A stretch of 64,000 nucleotides of DNA, taken from Bacteroidales bacterium UBA3743 (lineage in GTDB: Bacteria; Bacteroidota; Bacteroidia; Bacteroidales; Paludibacteraceae). Shown here piece after piece: positions 34,617 through 43,532 of the stretch. The stretch covers positions 8,474 to 72,473 of the forward strand of contig DFGT01000027.1 of NCBI GenBank assembly GCA_002371265.1. Direction: 5' to 3'. The translations under genes and the position numbers were made by a program. The notes under the pieces are model-generated. The model saw nothing but the letters and a program-made list of their open reading frames with translations, was not told where the DNA came from and did no database searches. The first letter of the stretch is position 1, and each line of letters opens with the position of its first letter.

Positions 34617-37433
34617 TTACATTTCAATAAAATAATCATTAGGATCTTGATCACCCTTAAATGCATTTAATTGCCCTCTATATTCATAAGTAATATTTTT
34701 AGGACTTGCTAATTCAGGGAAACTGATAGCAAAAGTAAATGCATTTTCTAATGATTCAAATTGAACATCACATAGCAACAACAAAGCTTTCTTTGGTGAT
34801 CTACATTCTTTTGAATACCTAGCATATGGAATTGTAGGTGGTTTGTCTCCTTTTTTCTTTATTTTACAATTTGGAGAATTCCAATATTCTTCTGATTTTT
34901 CTAATGCTAATTGAAATTCCTTCTGCGTCAAATCAAATGTTTCATAAGAAGGACCTATCACAGATGCATTATTAATACAATAAATAGAATCAGTAGATAT
35001 TGTACATTTTCTTTTTATTCTTTTATAATTCAAAATTGCCCCATCTAAATCCATCGACACACTATCACCATCTCCATTTACCAGAACAACAGTCCATTCA
35101 ACAAGATTATCATCAGCGACTTGCTTTTCTATATAGGATGTTATTAATTTTGATGGAGCTTGATTTGTAGCAGTTTTAAATTTTAATAAAAAATCTATCA
35201 CTTGACTATGAGTCGCTTTCCAATATACATGTTTTGAACTATTATGTTCTGCAATATCACTAATTGAACGATAAGACTGTTTTGAATTCAAATCTGATAA
35301 AAAAGAAGATACAACTTTCTTATTATTACTTTTTTTTGCAGGATCCCTAAATATTTGATATGCCTGAATTGTGGATTTATTCAAAGATAATACTCCCCGT
35401 ACTGTATCACCAAACTTATTACGGGCAGTAACCTCTAATCTGCCAGGAAAAGTCATAACCTTTGTTCCAAATTCTTTTGGAGAAATTCCTTTTACACACA
35501 TTTCATCAAAATCATCACGCATAACTTGTGTTGCGACTGCAATATTATGAAAATTAGTCTTCATGACAGGATCCAGATATATTCTACATAAATCAATATA
35601 TCCATCCCTATAACCAAACCATCGTCCCATCTGCATCAACGTATCATATGTATTTGAACTTCGTAAAAAATATGTTATAGACAATCCTTCCAAAGTCAAT
35701 CCTCTAGACATGCAATTACCACCAACAACAATAGCATATAACCCATTCTCTGTTTCTTTATACGGCAATTTTGACTTATTCAATTCTGCGTCTGTTTTTT
35801 CTGCTGAATTAATAGAATAAATATTATGTCTAACTCGCTCTGATACTGCATATAACTCTTTTTTTACAGTATCCCAATCATATAAATTCAAAGAAGAAGT
35901 CCAATCTGGATGCTTTTCACATATTTTCTGATTTGCAGGAACAAACTTTGTTTCATAGAGTTTCTTTAACTCATGTTCTAAATCAGGAGATTCATTTAAA
36001 AATTCAATACCATCACACAAATCATTTAACACATCATCCTTAATTATTGTTGCAATATTATCCTGCCATGATGTATATTGAGATACATTTATCAACATTG
36101 TAGAATGAAAATTCTTATTTCCTCTACATCGTCTTACAGCTGTACTTATAAAAAACATCTTTATTGCTTCAATCATAGATTGTGGAATATCTTGTATATT
36201 TGAAGGAACATTAATTTGCTTATTACTAGAAAAACCATCTAGAATATCTTCAATAATCGGTAATGGTTCACCTTCAAAATCTTCTTTTTGAGAATCAATT
36301 CCAAACAAGACATTTGGACCTATATAATTACTTGGTGCTGTTAAATTAATTATAAAGTTTTCGGGAAAAATATCATTTCCTATTCTAAATTTATTTCCAT
36401 GTTGATCCTCATAATATCTTGTATTTGGTTGATTTGGAGCAATAAATATGTTTGCATACGGAGTTGCCGTATACCCCACATAAGCACTCTGCGAGAACAA
36501 GCCTAATATAGAACGTATTTGCTTATTTATTCGAGTTATCTCATCTTTAGAATATTGAGTATTAATGCTGGCACTATCAGCTTCATCATCAATAACCAAT
36601 AAAGGGAAATCACGAACTACAGGAAAATTATCGAATCCTCGATCATGATTTTGAGCAAAAAAACGCAATACATTATCTAATACAGAACTATTCTTTTTAC
36701 AAACTAAAATGGTAGGATCTGAATTTTGCAATATTCCTGTTAACAAAGTAATAGTATTACCTCTAAAATCCCCATCCATATTTGCAGAAGTCAAACAAAT
36801 TACATTTTTATGATCTGAATATTTACCAACACCTATATTAGGACGATTAATTTGCTCCGTATCTTTCCCTATTACACATTCATCTATTCGAAGTTGTGTT
36901 TGACGACGCAAATCACTATACATTCCAGTCAATACCAAAACTAGCTTATATCCAGCATCAAATGCCTTGTTAATTAACCCTATATAGTTTCCTGTTTTTC
37001 CTGACTGGACGTTTCCTACAACTAAACCAGAACGATACCATTCTCCTTCTCTAGAAGGTTCATATAATGAATTCAATATAATATCTGTTGTTCTATCAAT
37101 CTCATTAATAACAGCAGCAGGAAGCGTCAAATACCGTTTATAATGATTCCAGAAGCTCAATTCTTGACCGTCTTCTTTTAATTTTATTTTAAAACAATTC
37201 CACCAATTTTTTGAATCACTATTATGCAAAGACATGGAATTCTGCTGATAAATATTTGTATTCAATTGAATTACACTTCTTACATATGATTTTTCTATAC
37301 CTTCATCCTGCTTATTTATCATACCGACTATTTGATCTGACAATTTATCAATATCATCAAGTGTAGGTTGTTGAATTCCATCAATTTCTAATAATGCATC
37401 TGCTAATTTTATTATTTTATTTCTTAAATCCAT
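34617..37433 (-). CDS. Z1-domain superfamily II ATPase/helicase
   Basis: 938 residues. Walker A VVGNVQSGKTGNYIGL, Walker B LLVIDDEADSAS, motif III VGYTATPYANIFI, and the Z1 region VVGGNCMSRGLTLEGLSITYF...QMGRWFGYR (motifs V/VI). The large size and Z1 domain are typical of the motor of MORC-type restriction systems. It follows the GHKL gene after one base. Confidence 0.92.
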   Translation of the reverse strand: MDLRNKIIKLADALLEIDGIQQPTLDDIDKLSDQIVGMINKQDEGIEKSYVRSVIQLNTNIYQQNSMSLHNSDSKNWWNCFKIKLKEDGQELSFWNHYKRYLTLPAAVINEIDRTTDIILNSLYEPSREGEWYRSGLVVGNVQSGKTGNYIGLINKAFDAGYKLVLVLTGMYSDLRRQTQLRIDECVIGKDTEQINRPNIGVGKYSDHKNVICLTSANMDGDFRGNTITLLTGILQNSDPTILVCKKNSSVLDNVLRFFAQNHDRGFDNFPVVRDFPLLVIDDEADSASINTQYSKDEITRINKQIRSILGLFSQSAYVGYTATPYANIFIAPNQPNTRYYEDQHGNKFRIGNDIFPENFIINLTAPSNYIGPNVLFGIDSQKEDFEGEPLPIIEDILDGFSSNKQINVPSNIQDIPQSMIEAIKMFFISTAVRRCRGNKNFHSTMLINVSQYTSWQDNIATIIKDDVLNDLCDGIEFLNESPDLEHELKKLYETKFVPANQKICEKHPDWTSSLNLYDWDTVKKELYAVSERVRHNIYSINSAEKTDAELNKSKLPYKETENGLYAIVVGGNCMSRGLTLEGLSITYFLRSSNTYDTLMQMGRWFGYRDGYIDLCRIYLDPVMKTNFHNIAVATQVMRDDFDEMCVKGISPKEFGTKVMTFPGRLEVTARNKFGDTVRGVLSLNKSTIQAYQIFRDPAKKSNNKKVVSSFLSDLNSKQSYRSISDIAEHNSSKHVYWKATHSQVIDFLLKFKTATNQAPSKLITSYIEKQVADDNLVEWTVVLVNGDGDSVSMDLDGAILNYKRIKRKCTISTDSIYCINNASVIGPSYETFDLTQKEFQLALEKSEEYWNSPNCKIKKKGDKPPTIPYARYSKECRSPKKALLLLCDVQFESLENAFTFAISFPELASPKNITYEYRGQLNAFKGDQDPNDYFIEM

Positions 37434-37434
37434 A

Positions 37435-38889
37435 CTAAAAATTCATTATTAGTTTCACTTGTGTCTTTGCTTGTTCCTCGGAATAACCTTTCGATATATA
37501 TGCAGCTACAATCTGTTTAACAATATCAGTATCAAACAAATCTGTTCCATCTTCTATTAATTCATTTACCACATGAGAATTTTCGTTCTCTTGAATCATA
37601 AATTGAATTTGCTCGTATGGAATAGTTGCAGCTAAAAATTTCAAGAATGACTTGAACAATTCTGATTTGTCTGAAAATTCATTCAAACAATAATTTATAT
37701 ATGGGTGATCTAAATTAATATTGAAAATTATACTACCGTCTCTTTTTGACAAAATATTCCATACTCCGATATACGATTTTCCTGCAATTTTCATTTTAAC
37801 AGACTCGTCTCCTCTATAACTATATGTTTCATAAGCAGATTTGCAAGTTGAATCTGCTAAATCTTTTAAATACTGTCTTAAATAATCTGGGGGTGTGGCT
37901 TTAGACTTTTTTACATCAATATCCCAATCAAAATCATACTCATTTGAAATATCAACTTTAATTCTTGCTAAATCATAATAACGAGAAGGCTTTTTCAATC
38001 CTAACCAATCACCTGCGACCAACAGTCTATCTGCCCTATAAACATAAAATCCTTGCATCGTTGTCCAAGTTCTATTTAATGCAGCTTCCTTATATGCAGT
38101 TTCTGAATCAAAATAAGATTTATGAGGCATAACAAAACCTTGCATTGTTATCTTTCCTTTTAACAACGAGATAGGAGCCTCTCTTTTCATATATAAAAAA
38201 TTAAAATCTGGCAAAAATGGATTCCATGGCTTTATTTCATTTCCCCCCATTACGATTTTTAATGTTTTTTTCTCTAAAAACCTATGAAATGTAAGAGAAA
38301 GGTGATCTTTTACTATTTTCTTTTTATGATTAAAATGATTTAATGCATTCTTATCTTTATTAGATATTACCCTATCCATTTTTTGCCAAACAACAACAGT
38401 TCCATGATCCACATTATCAAAAAAATGTAGAAACTTATTATCTATATCTTTAATAATAGTCCAATCTCCAGTTTTTTTTATCAAATCCAAATCCCAAGTT
38501 CTCGATGATATTTTCCCATTTTTTTTTGATAATACAGAAAACTTTCTGCACTGCGAGAAAGAAGCCGTTTTTAACCCCAATCCAAATCTTCCTAGATCGC
38601 TTGATTTTCTATCAATAACAGGATCACTACTTCCCAAACGCATTGCAGAATGAAGTTCTGAATCATCCATTCCTAGTCCATCATCAAAGATTGACAATAT
38701 AGTATTTTCTCCATCAAATGGTGAATTAATATCAACTATCGTTGCTCCTGCAGATATTGCATTATCTATTAAATCAGCAATCGCTGTTTCAAAAGAATAT
38801 CCTATTGATCGCAAACTTGATATTATAGAATCTGCCTTGGGAGCTAAAATCTCAACATTTTCCATAAACAAGTCATATTTAGCAAACAA
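37435..38889 (-). CDS. MORC/MutL-like GHKL ATPase
   Basis: 484 residues (an ATG at 38865 is an alternative start). SFETAIADLIDNAISAGAT (N box), IFDDGLGMDD (G1), GRFGLGLKTASFS (G2) define the GHKL ATP-binding fold. It differs from classical MutL in lacking the mismatch-repair C-terminal part. Stand-alone ATPases of this type, together with Z1, DUF4420, AIPR and a methylase, were described by Iyer, Abhiman and Aravind as the bacterial relatives of eukaryotic MORC proteins. It is the first gene of the operon; I could not find a TAnnTTTG promoter upstream. Confidence 0.9.
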   Translation of the reverse strand: MFAKYDLFMENVEILAPKADSIISSLRSIGYSFETAIADLIDNAISAGATIVDINSPFDGENTILSIFDDGLGMDDSELHSAMRLGSSDPVIDRKSSDLGRFGLGLKTASFSQCRKFSVLSKKNGKISSRTWDLDLIKKTGDWTIIKDIDNKFLHFFDNVDHGTVVVWQKMDRVISNKDKNALNHFNHKKKIVKDHLSLTFHRFLEKKTLKIVMGGNEIKPWNPFLPDFNFLYMKREAPISLLKGKITMQGFVMPHKSYFDSETAYKEAALNRTWTTMQGFYVYRADRLLVAGDWLGLKKPSRYYDLARIKVDISNEYDFDWDIDVKKSKATPPDYLRQYLKDLADSTCKSAYETYSYRGDESVKMKIAGKSYIGVWNILSKRDGSIIFNINLDHPYINYCLNEFSDKSELFKSFLKFLAATIPYEQIQFMIQENENSHVVNELIEDGTDLFDTDIVKQIVAAYISKGYSEEQAKTQVKLIMNF

Positions 38890-38986
38890 TCTAATTACAC
38901 GACAAACACAATTATTATTTATCTGTGTTTATTTTCACTGTGTTTATCAAAAAAATCATAGTCCTAAATTTCAAATTGAGCAAAAT

Positions 38987-39395
38987 TAACAAACTATCCC
39001 CTATTCCACAAACAATTCCGTCTAAAAAACATATGGGAGATTTCCCATATGTTTTTCAAATTCTTCCCCCACGTCTTCCCCACTCATTCACAGATATTTG
39101 CTCTCACTAGAATCTAATCTTCCACAAGAAGATAATTCGTGCTTCTGCCGCCAGAGTCTGCCACTCTGAGAATTCCGTGTGCGACAAGTTCCTGTATGTC
39201 TCGAAGCGCGGTAGAGGGAGAGATTTTATTTATGACGCGATTACACCCGATATTCACGTCATATTTTGACGCGAATAATCGATTCATTCACGTCATTTTA
39301 GTTTTTTATCAGCAAAAATTAAAAACAAATCTAACAAACTATCCCCTATTCCACAAGCAATTCCGTCTAAAAAACATATGGGAAATTTCCCATAT
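38987..39395. repeat. Direct repeats of about 64 bp flanking a Fic gene remnant
   Basis: Copies at 38987-39050 and 39332-39395 are nearly identical (TAACAAACTATCCCC..., with TTCCGTCTAAAAAACATATGGGA). Each holds a palindrome (ATATGGGA/TCCCATAT). Weaker similarity (CCCACGTCT..., then ATTCA and GATATTT) continues for about 60 bp after each copy. Period 345 bp. Confidence 0.85.
39114..39287 (-). pseudogene. Remnant of a Fic-family protein (C-terminal winged helix)
   Basis: A 57-codon open stretch ends with KISPSTALRDIQELVAHGIL and then SGGRSTNYLLVED, the C-terminal winged-helix end of Fic/DUF4172-type proteins (usual form S-ATA-RDL-DLV-KGIL---G-GR-T-Y-L). An in-frame TGA cuts it off upstream and no Fic motif (HPFxxGNGR) is seen, so this is a decayed fragment. 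Confidence 0.7.
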
Positions 39396-39439
39396 TCTTT
39401 TTACATCATCCTATTTTTCCCTCACGTCTCCGCAAACGC

Positions 39440-40795
39440 TTATTCATGGATATTTTTCTCTATTATTTTGTCTATCTGACCGACATAATAAAAAGGAATG
39501 TTGATGAGACGGAATGGCTTACAATCCGGAGCCGGAGTAGCTATATCCTGAACACTATATTCACCACTCCAAATTCGGATTCCTGTGACGTACTGATCAC
39601 AATTATTTACAAATGCATGAAGCGATCTAAGATGAGCATTTGTCCCAGTCTTCACCTCTATAGGTATTATGCGGTTGCCATACTGCCAAACAAAATCCAC
39701 CTCCGCAGATGTTCCTTTCTTGTCTCGAACCCAGAAATATTGGTTCTCCTTATAATGGGTATCCAATACAGGACGAAGTTCCTGAGCCACAATATGTTCC
39801 GCTGCACGACCACGCCAAGTGTCAAGCAATTCCTTGTTCTGGAGATATTCCAACTGAATACCAGCAAAGAAATTTGTCAACCCATTGTCCACCATCATCA
39901 ATTTGGGAGAACGCCGTTTGGCTGGCATTGCTGGAGCTGTGGTTGCAGTCACAGGATAATCCAACGATAGAATAAATGCTCGCTCTAAAACGTCCATCGC
40001 GTCATGTATTTGGGTAGACGTATAACTGCTGTCTCCAAACTTATCAAATGTTATCGTTTCTGCTGCAGAATACCACGCAGTGGACAATACATGCCTTAAA
40101 ATCTTCACTTGATCCTCACTTTTCACAAATTTCTCCGCATCCTCATTATACCCCTTAAGCAAAGAGTTGAATATTCGCGACAATCGCTCAACATCATTTG
40201 TTTGTATGTATTCTGACACTGCTTCTGGCATTCCTCCTATCAAAGCATAAGTGTTGAATGAAGATATCATATCATCATGCAACATTTCCGGCACTGAAAC
40301 ATTGCGAAGCATATCTGCCCATTCAACCCCTTCCTTCGCTTCTATATATTCGTCAAAGGAAAATGGTCGTAATGTCAAATACTCCACTCTTCCAACAGGA
40401 AATGAGATATGCTTACTTGTCAAACTCTGCAATCTACTACCTGCCGCTATCACATAAATCCACGGCATATCTTCATAAAAATAACGAAGCATCGCCACCG
40501 CAGCTGGTTCTTCTTGTATTTCATCTATAAATAGAAGTGTTTTTTTATTTCTATCTTGCACCAGATGATGCTTCATACATACGTATTGCCATACATCTTC
40601 TACTTTGCTGAATTTTCGAAATATATCAGCATCTTCTTTCTCAAGATTCAAAGATATAAACACATCAAATTCTTTGCCAAACTCTTTGACCAATGTGGTT
40701 TTTCCTACTTGTCTGGCACCTCTAAGAACCAATGGCTTTCGATTTATATTTTCACGCCATTTTCTCAACTGTAAAATCAAATTTCTAACAAACAT
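39440..40795 (-). CDS. DUF4143 AAA+ ATPase
   Basis: 451 residues from the ATG at 40795. P-loop GARQVGKTTLVKEFG (26-40), Walker B TLLFIDEIQEEP, sensor VIAAGSRLQSL and the C-terminal DUF4143 block with ENQYFWVRDKKGTSAEVDFVWQYGNRIIPIEVKTG, which includes a PD-(D/E)XK-like D-x-E-x-K pattern. These ATPases are common in anaerobes, with unknown function. The frame stays open further upstream through 33-bp tandem repeats (giving MAESCLCFRKK repeats), but a promoter match at 40820-40827 lies inside that extension, so the start at 40795 is preferred. Confidence 0.85.
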   Translation of the reverse strand: MFVRNLILQLRKWRENINRKPLVLRGARQVGKTTLVKEFGKEFDVFISLNLEKEDADIFRKFSKVEDVWQYVCMKHHLVQDRNKKTLLFIDEIQEEPAAVAMLRYFYEDMPWIYVIAAGSRLQSLTSKHISFPVGRVEYLTLRPFSFDEYIEAKEGVEWADMLRNVSVPEMLHDDMISSFNTYALIGGMPEAVSEYIQTNDVERLSRIFNSLLKGYNEDAEKFVKSEDQVKILRHVLSTAWYSAAETITFDKFGDSSYTSTQIHDAMDVLERAFILSLDYPVTATTAPAMPAKRRSPKLMMVDNGLTNFFAGIQLEYLQNKELLDTWRGRAAEHIVAQELRPVLDTHYKENQYFWVRDKKGTSAEVDFVWQYGNRIIPIEVKTGTNAHLRSLHAFVNNCDQYVTGIRIWSGEYSVQDIATPAPDCKPFRLINIPFYYVGQIDKIIEKNIHE

Positions 40796-40819
40796 AGCTA
40801 ATAAATTGATATACCGACA

Positions 40820-40827
40820 CAAAGATA
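40820..40827 (-). promoter_or_regulatory. -7 promoter element of the DUF4143 ATPase gene
   Basis: Minus-strand TATCTTTG matches TAnnTTTG, 24 nt upstream of the ATG at 40795. Confidence 0.65.
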
Positions 40828-40830
40828 TAA

Positions 40831-40984
40831 TTTTCTTTCTAAAACATAGGCAACTTTTAGCCATTTTCTTTCTAAAACATAGGCAACTTTTAGCCATTTT
40901 CTTTCTAAAACATAGGCAAGATTCAGCCATTTTCTTTCTAAAACATAGGCAAGATTCAGCCATTTTTCTTCTAAAACATAGGCA
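40831..40984. repeat. 33-bp tandem repeats upstream of the ATPase promoter
   Basis: Four near-identical 33-bp units start at 40831, 40864, 40897 and 40930 (TTTTCTTTCTAAAACATAGG...), with a partial fifth at 40963. Units 1-2 have CAACTTTTAGCCA where 3-4 have CAAGATTCAGCCA. They begin 4 bp upstream of the -7 box. Confidence 0.92.
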
Positions 40985-41007
40985 GGATAGGTCTCACGAC
41001 CTATCCT
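40984..41007. repeat. 10-bp hairpin at the end of the 33-bp repeats
   Basis: AGGATAGGTC/GACCTATCCT with a 4-nt loop, in the region between the divergent ATPase and AraC genes. Confidence 0.7.
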
Positions 41008-41070
41008 TTGGTATGCCGCGCCTACGGTGCTAAAAGTGGTGTGTTCGATGGTAATTTCGGATAAAATAAT

Positions 41071-41078
41071 TAAATTTG
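41071..41078 (+). promoter_or_regulatory. -7 promoter element of the AraC-type regulator
   Basis: TAAATTTG, exact TAnnTTTG match, 26 nt upstream of the ATG at 41104. Confidence 0.65.
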
Positions 41079-41103
41079 CATCGTCAAACAACCGAATATC
41101 TTA

Positions 41104-42366
41104 ATGAACACATACATATCATCTATTCAGTATTTAGGCATCATGGTGCAGGGCGGAAATATCTTCTACTTCCTGATCAACGCCATTTTCCTTTTCTTCA
41201 TAATGCCCAAACTGCAACCTAAACGCAATGCGGCTACCGCTGCCATTCATAATTCTCTGGGCTGGTTGCTGCTGATCTTCGTCGCAAACTACAGCGTGTG
41301 GATCGTCCCCGAACTCTTCCAACCGCAGTGCGGCTACTACCGAATCGGAAATGTTTACCCCAATTATAAGACGCTGATGGAGTATATGGACCTCGCTGTC
41401 CTTCCGCTTTCCATGGTGTTCGGATCCACCGTCCTTCTTGGCAAAATGCCTCCAAAATGGATCGGACCATCTATCCTTTTGCCATACTTGATCTACAGTC
41501 TGAATGATATTTTCGGAATTCTTCCGTTCAAACTATACACGTTCGCTTATATATCCACTATCATCGTGGTGATCGCACAGCTTGCCTGGTACGGCTTCTT
41601 CATACGCAAATTCGACAAAAAACTGATGGAAAACTGCTCTAATATCGACCGTCGCTCCATCAAATGGGTGTTTTGGACGCTCGTGCCCCTTCTTGTGCTC
41701 ACGCTCCTATATATTCCTCTCAATATGATGACCAACGTAGATGAATGGATGGTGCTTTATGATTTTCTCACTCTGCTTATCATAACTGGCATCGTCGGAC
41801 ATTCTCTCTCTCATAAGGTCGACGAGATGACAATAGAGCTTATCTCCGAACAGATTGAGGAGATGGAAATCAAAGTCGACGGTGGGGAAAAGAATGTAGA
41901 CGCGAATGAGCCCGAATCTGTCGACGCTGCACCGTCGGCAAATATAGATGCTGAGACAGGGGAACAGAAAAGCCAGGCAGACGAATCTTCTGCACCAACT
42001 GATAATGCCAAAGCCCAAACTTCTTCCTCACTCAGCAGCAAGTTTATGGATTTCGACGATGTCTTCAAAAAGCTGGAGGAGGAAAAATTCTATCTCGACA
42101 CAGAGGTCAATATCGACTGGATATCAAGCAAGCTCGGCACCAACCGCCACTATGTGTCAGACTATCTCAACCGTGTCAAACACGTCTCTTTCTACGAATA
42201 TGTGAATTCCCTCCGTCTCATCTATGCCGAACGACTACTGAAGGAGGGAAAAGAGAAATTGGCAGACATCGCGTTCATCTGCGGTTTCAACAGCGACCAT
42301 ACATTCCGTCGACTTTTCAAAGAAAAATACGGATGCACTCCTTTGCAATATCAAAAAAACGCATGA
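41104..42366 (+). CDS. Membrane-bound AraC-family transcriptional regulator
   Basis: 420 residues. The first 235 residues hold about seven hydrophobic segments (NIFYFLINAIFLFFI, SLGWLLLIFVANYSVWIV, ISTIIVVIAQLAWYGFFI, FWTLVPLLVLTLLYIPL and others). An acidic, Ser/Ala-rich linker (about 245-315) follows, then a C-terminal double helix-turn-helix: WISSKLGTNRHYVSDYLN and KLADIAFICGFNSDHTFRRLFKEKYGCTPLQYQ, the AraC signature. It probably senses a signal at the inner membrane. The closest downstream gene (42770) has a promoter with paired TGTCC repeats that could be its target (inference). Confidence 0.92.
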   Translation: MNTYISSIQYLGIMVQGGNIFYFLINAIFLFFIMPKLQPKRNAATAAIHNSLGWLLLIFVANYSVWIVPELFQPQCGYYRIGNVYPNYKTLMEYMDLAVLPLSMVFGSTVLLGKMPPKWIGPSILLPYLIYSLNDIFGILPFKLYTFAYISTIIVVIAQLAWYGFFIRKFDKKLMENCSNIDRRSIKWVFWTLVPLLVLTLLYIPLNMMTNVDEWMVLYDFLTLLIITGIVGHSLSHKVDEMTIELISEQIEEMEIKVDGGEKNVDANEPESVDAAPSANIDAETGEQKSQADESSAPTDNAKAQTSSSLSSKFMDFDDVFKKLEEEKFYLDTEVNIDWISSKLGTNRHYVSDYLNRVKHVSFYEYVNSLRLIYAERLLKEGKEKLADIAFICGFNSDHTFRRLFKEKYGCTPLQYQKNA

Positions 42367-42400
42367 TTTGGTAGCGGTTTTTCAGATTGAATTTCCACCT

Positions 42401-42536
42401 CTTTTTCTCAAAAAAAGGCGTAGCCTTTCTCTGTAAACCTTGTGCCTCTGTGTTTTTTATTAAATTTATGTGCTCGCCTACGGCTCACATTTTGAGAGAG
42501 GTTAGGGCGTTCCGCCCTTAACAATCCTCAACCCCC
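42401..42536. repeat. Dispersed repeat element, copy 1
   Basis: About 136 bp from CTTTTTCTCAAAAAAAGGCGTAG to CCCTTAACAATCCTCAA, with TGCTCGCCTACGGCTC and GGGCGTTCCGCCCT palindromes. Same orientation as the copy at 45465 and opposite to the one at 43049. It fills most of the 403-bp gap after the AraC gene. Confidence 0.8.
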
Positions 42537-42621
42537 AAAAAAAGTTCAAACAATCCGATTTAGTACATAACACTAATACACAACACCTTACAAATTTGTA
42601 CAATTTGTGAAAACGGACAAA

Positions 42622-42636
42622 TTGTGAACTTCACAA
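42622..42636. promoter_or_regulatory. Palindromic operator candidate TTGTGAAnTTCACAA, second copy
   Basis: Perfect 7-1-7 palindrome, 51 nt upstream of the -7 box at 42688. Two TGTCC repeats follow it on the promoter side (42639 and 42661). Same order and spacing as at 26094-26108. Confidence 0.65.
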
Positions 42637-42687
42637 ACTGTCCACGCACATTTCCTAAACTGTCCGTCCAGCCCCGTAATCATAGTC

Positions 42688-42695
42688 TATCTTTG
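42688..42695 (+). promoter_or_regulatory. -7 promoter element of the small exported protein gene at 42770
   Basis: TATCTTTG matches TAnnTTTG; the leader is about 70 nt. Confidence 0.6.
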
Positions 42696-42769
42696 CTACG
42701 TCGATGAGAACGAAAGAGATCTCACTTGACGCAAGAATTAAGATATTCATTCATTAAAATTTTACGACT

Positions 42770-43048
42770 ATGAAAAAGATATTATTTTCAATCGCATTTG
42801 TGGCTGTTTCATTTATGGCAAACGCATTAGAGACACAATTCTTCTCAGTTGATTTCGACAAGATGGAATTAGTGAAAGACGGAGAGACATTCGAATTATT
42901 GGAGGTCAGCAAGAAAGAGTTGGTAAACGGCCGAGTTGTGACATACCGCTGCATGGATCAAAGTTTGAGAGCAGTAGCATTCAAATTATTGGTATCCAAC
43001 AAAGGAAGATTCTTGAGATTCAGAAAATGTGTATTGGAATCAAAATAA
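42770..43048 (+). CDS. Small exported protein
   Basis: 92 residues. Signal peptide KKILFSIAFVAVSFMANA, then about 72 residues with charged beta-like segments (FDKMELVKDGETFELLEVSKKELVNGRVVTYRCMDQS, FKLLVSNKGRFLRFRKCVLESK). Two Cys in the mature part. It shares promoter design with the gene at 25697, and size and style with the genes at 43533 and 44695. Function unknown; perhaps a target of the AraC-type regulator next door. Confidence 0.75.
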   Translation: MKKILFSIAFVAVSFMANALETQFFSVDFDKMELVKDGETFELLEVSKKELVNGRVVTYRCMDQSLRAVAFKLLVSNKGRFLRFRKCVLESK

Positions 43049-43210
43049 ATTATGGCTGATAAATAGGTCATTGTATTTGAGGATTGCAAAGGGCGGAACG
43101 CCCTTGCCCTCCTCGCCAGTGCGAGCCGAAGGCGAGTGCATATATAGGTAGAATAAACAAAGAGACTTGGAGTCTTAAGAGAAAATCTGCTTTTTATAAG
43201 AAAAAGAGAT
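43049..43210. repeat. Dispersed repeat element, copy 2 (left inverted arm)
   Basis: Inverted relative to the copy at 45465-45630, with high identity through TATTTGAGGATTGCAAAGG, GGCGGAACGCCC and GAGCCGAAGGCGAG. It starts right after the stop codon of the gene at 42770. With the right arm it encloses the two small genes at 43533 and 44695. The remainder up to 43323 shows no gene. Confidence 0.85.
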
Positions 43211-43429
43211 TGAAATCTACCATTATATGGAATAATAACATTTTTTTGACCGCTCGTCCTTTGGACTCACGAAAGAGAGGTGGGGTTAGGGCCAATATCT
43301 ATCAAACATGGGTTTAACAATCCTCGTAAAAATCAGCCATTATCTAGGACAAAGCCTTGGTTAATTGATTTGTCGTGCGTACAGGTAGAATAAAATTCCA
43401 TTAGTTTAGAATAAAGCTTCTCATGATTG

Positions 43430-43460
43430 AATGCGGTGGTTATTGACTAATCACCGCATT
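43430..43460 (-). terminator. Hairpin downstream of the first duplicated small gene
   Basis: AATGCGGTG/CACCGCATT (43430-43438/43452-43460), with inner TTA/TAA. No clear T-run. Confidence 0.55.
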
Positions 43461-43532
43461 CTTACATGAATAAAAAAATTTGATGAAGAACAAAATATAT
43501 TAGGTCGTAGGGAAGAACACTTAGACAAAACC

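Noticed and set aside
26186..38889. DISARM or BREX assignment for the defence operon
   Set aside because: No DrmA/B, PglZ, PglX or BrxC-like protein is present; the GHKL, Z1, DUF4420 and AIPR set is distinct.
40795..40963. N-terminal extension of the DUF4143 ATPase with MAESCLCFRKK repeats
   Set aside because: It comes from translating the 33-bp DNA repeats, and a promoter match lies inside it.
43084..43317. 77-codon plus-strand frame
   Set aside because: It lies inside the dispersed repeat element and has no signal or homology features.
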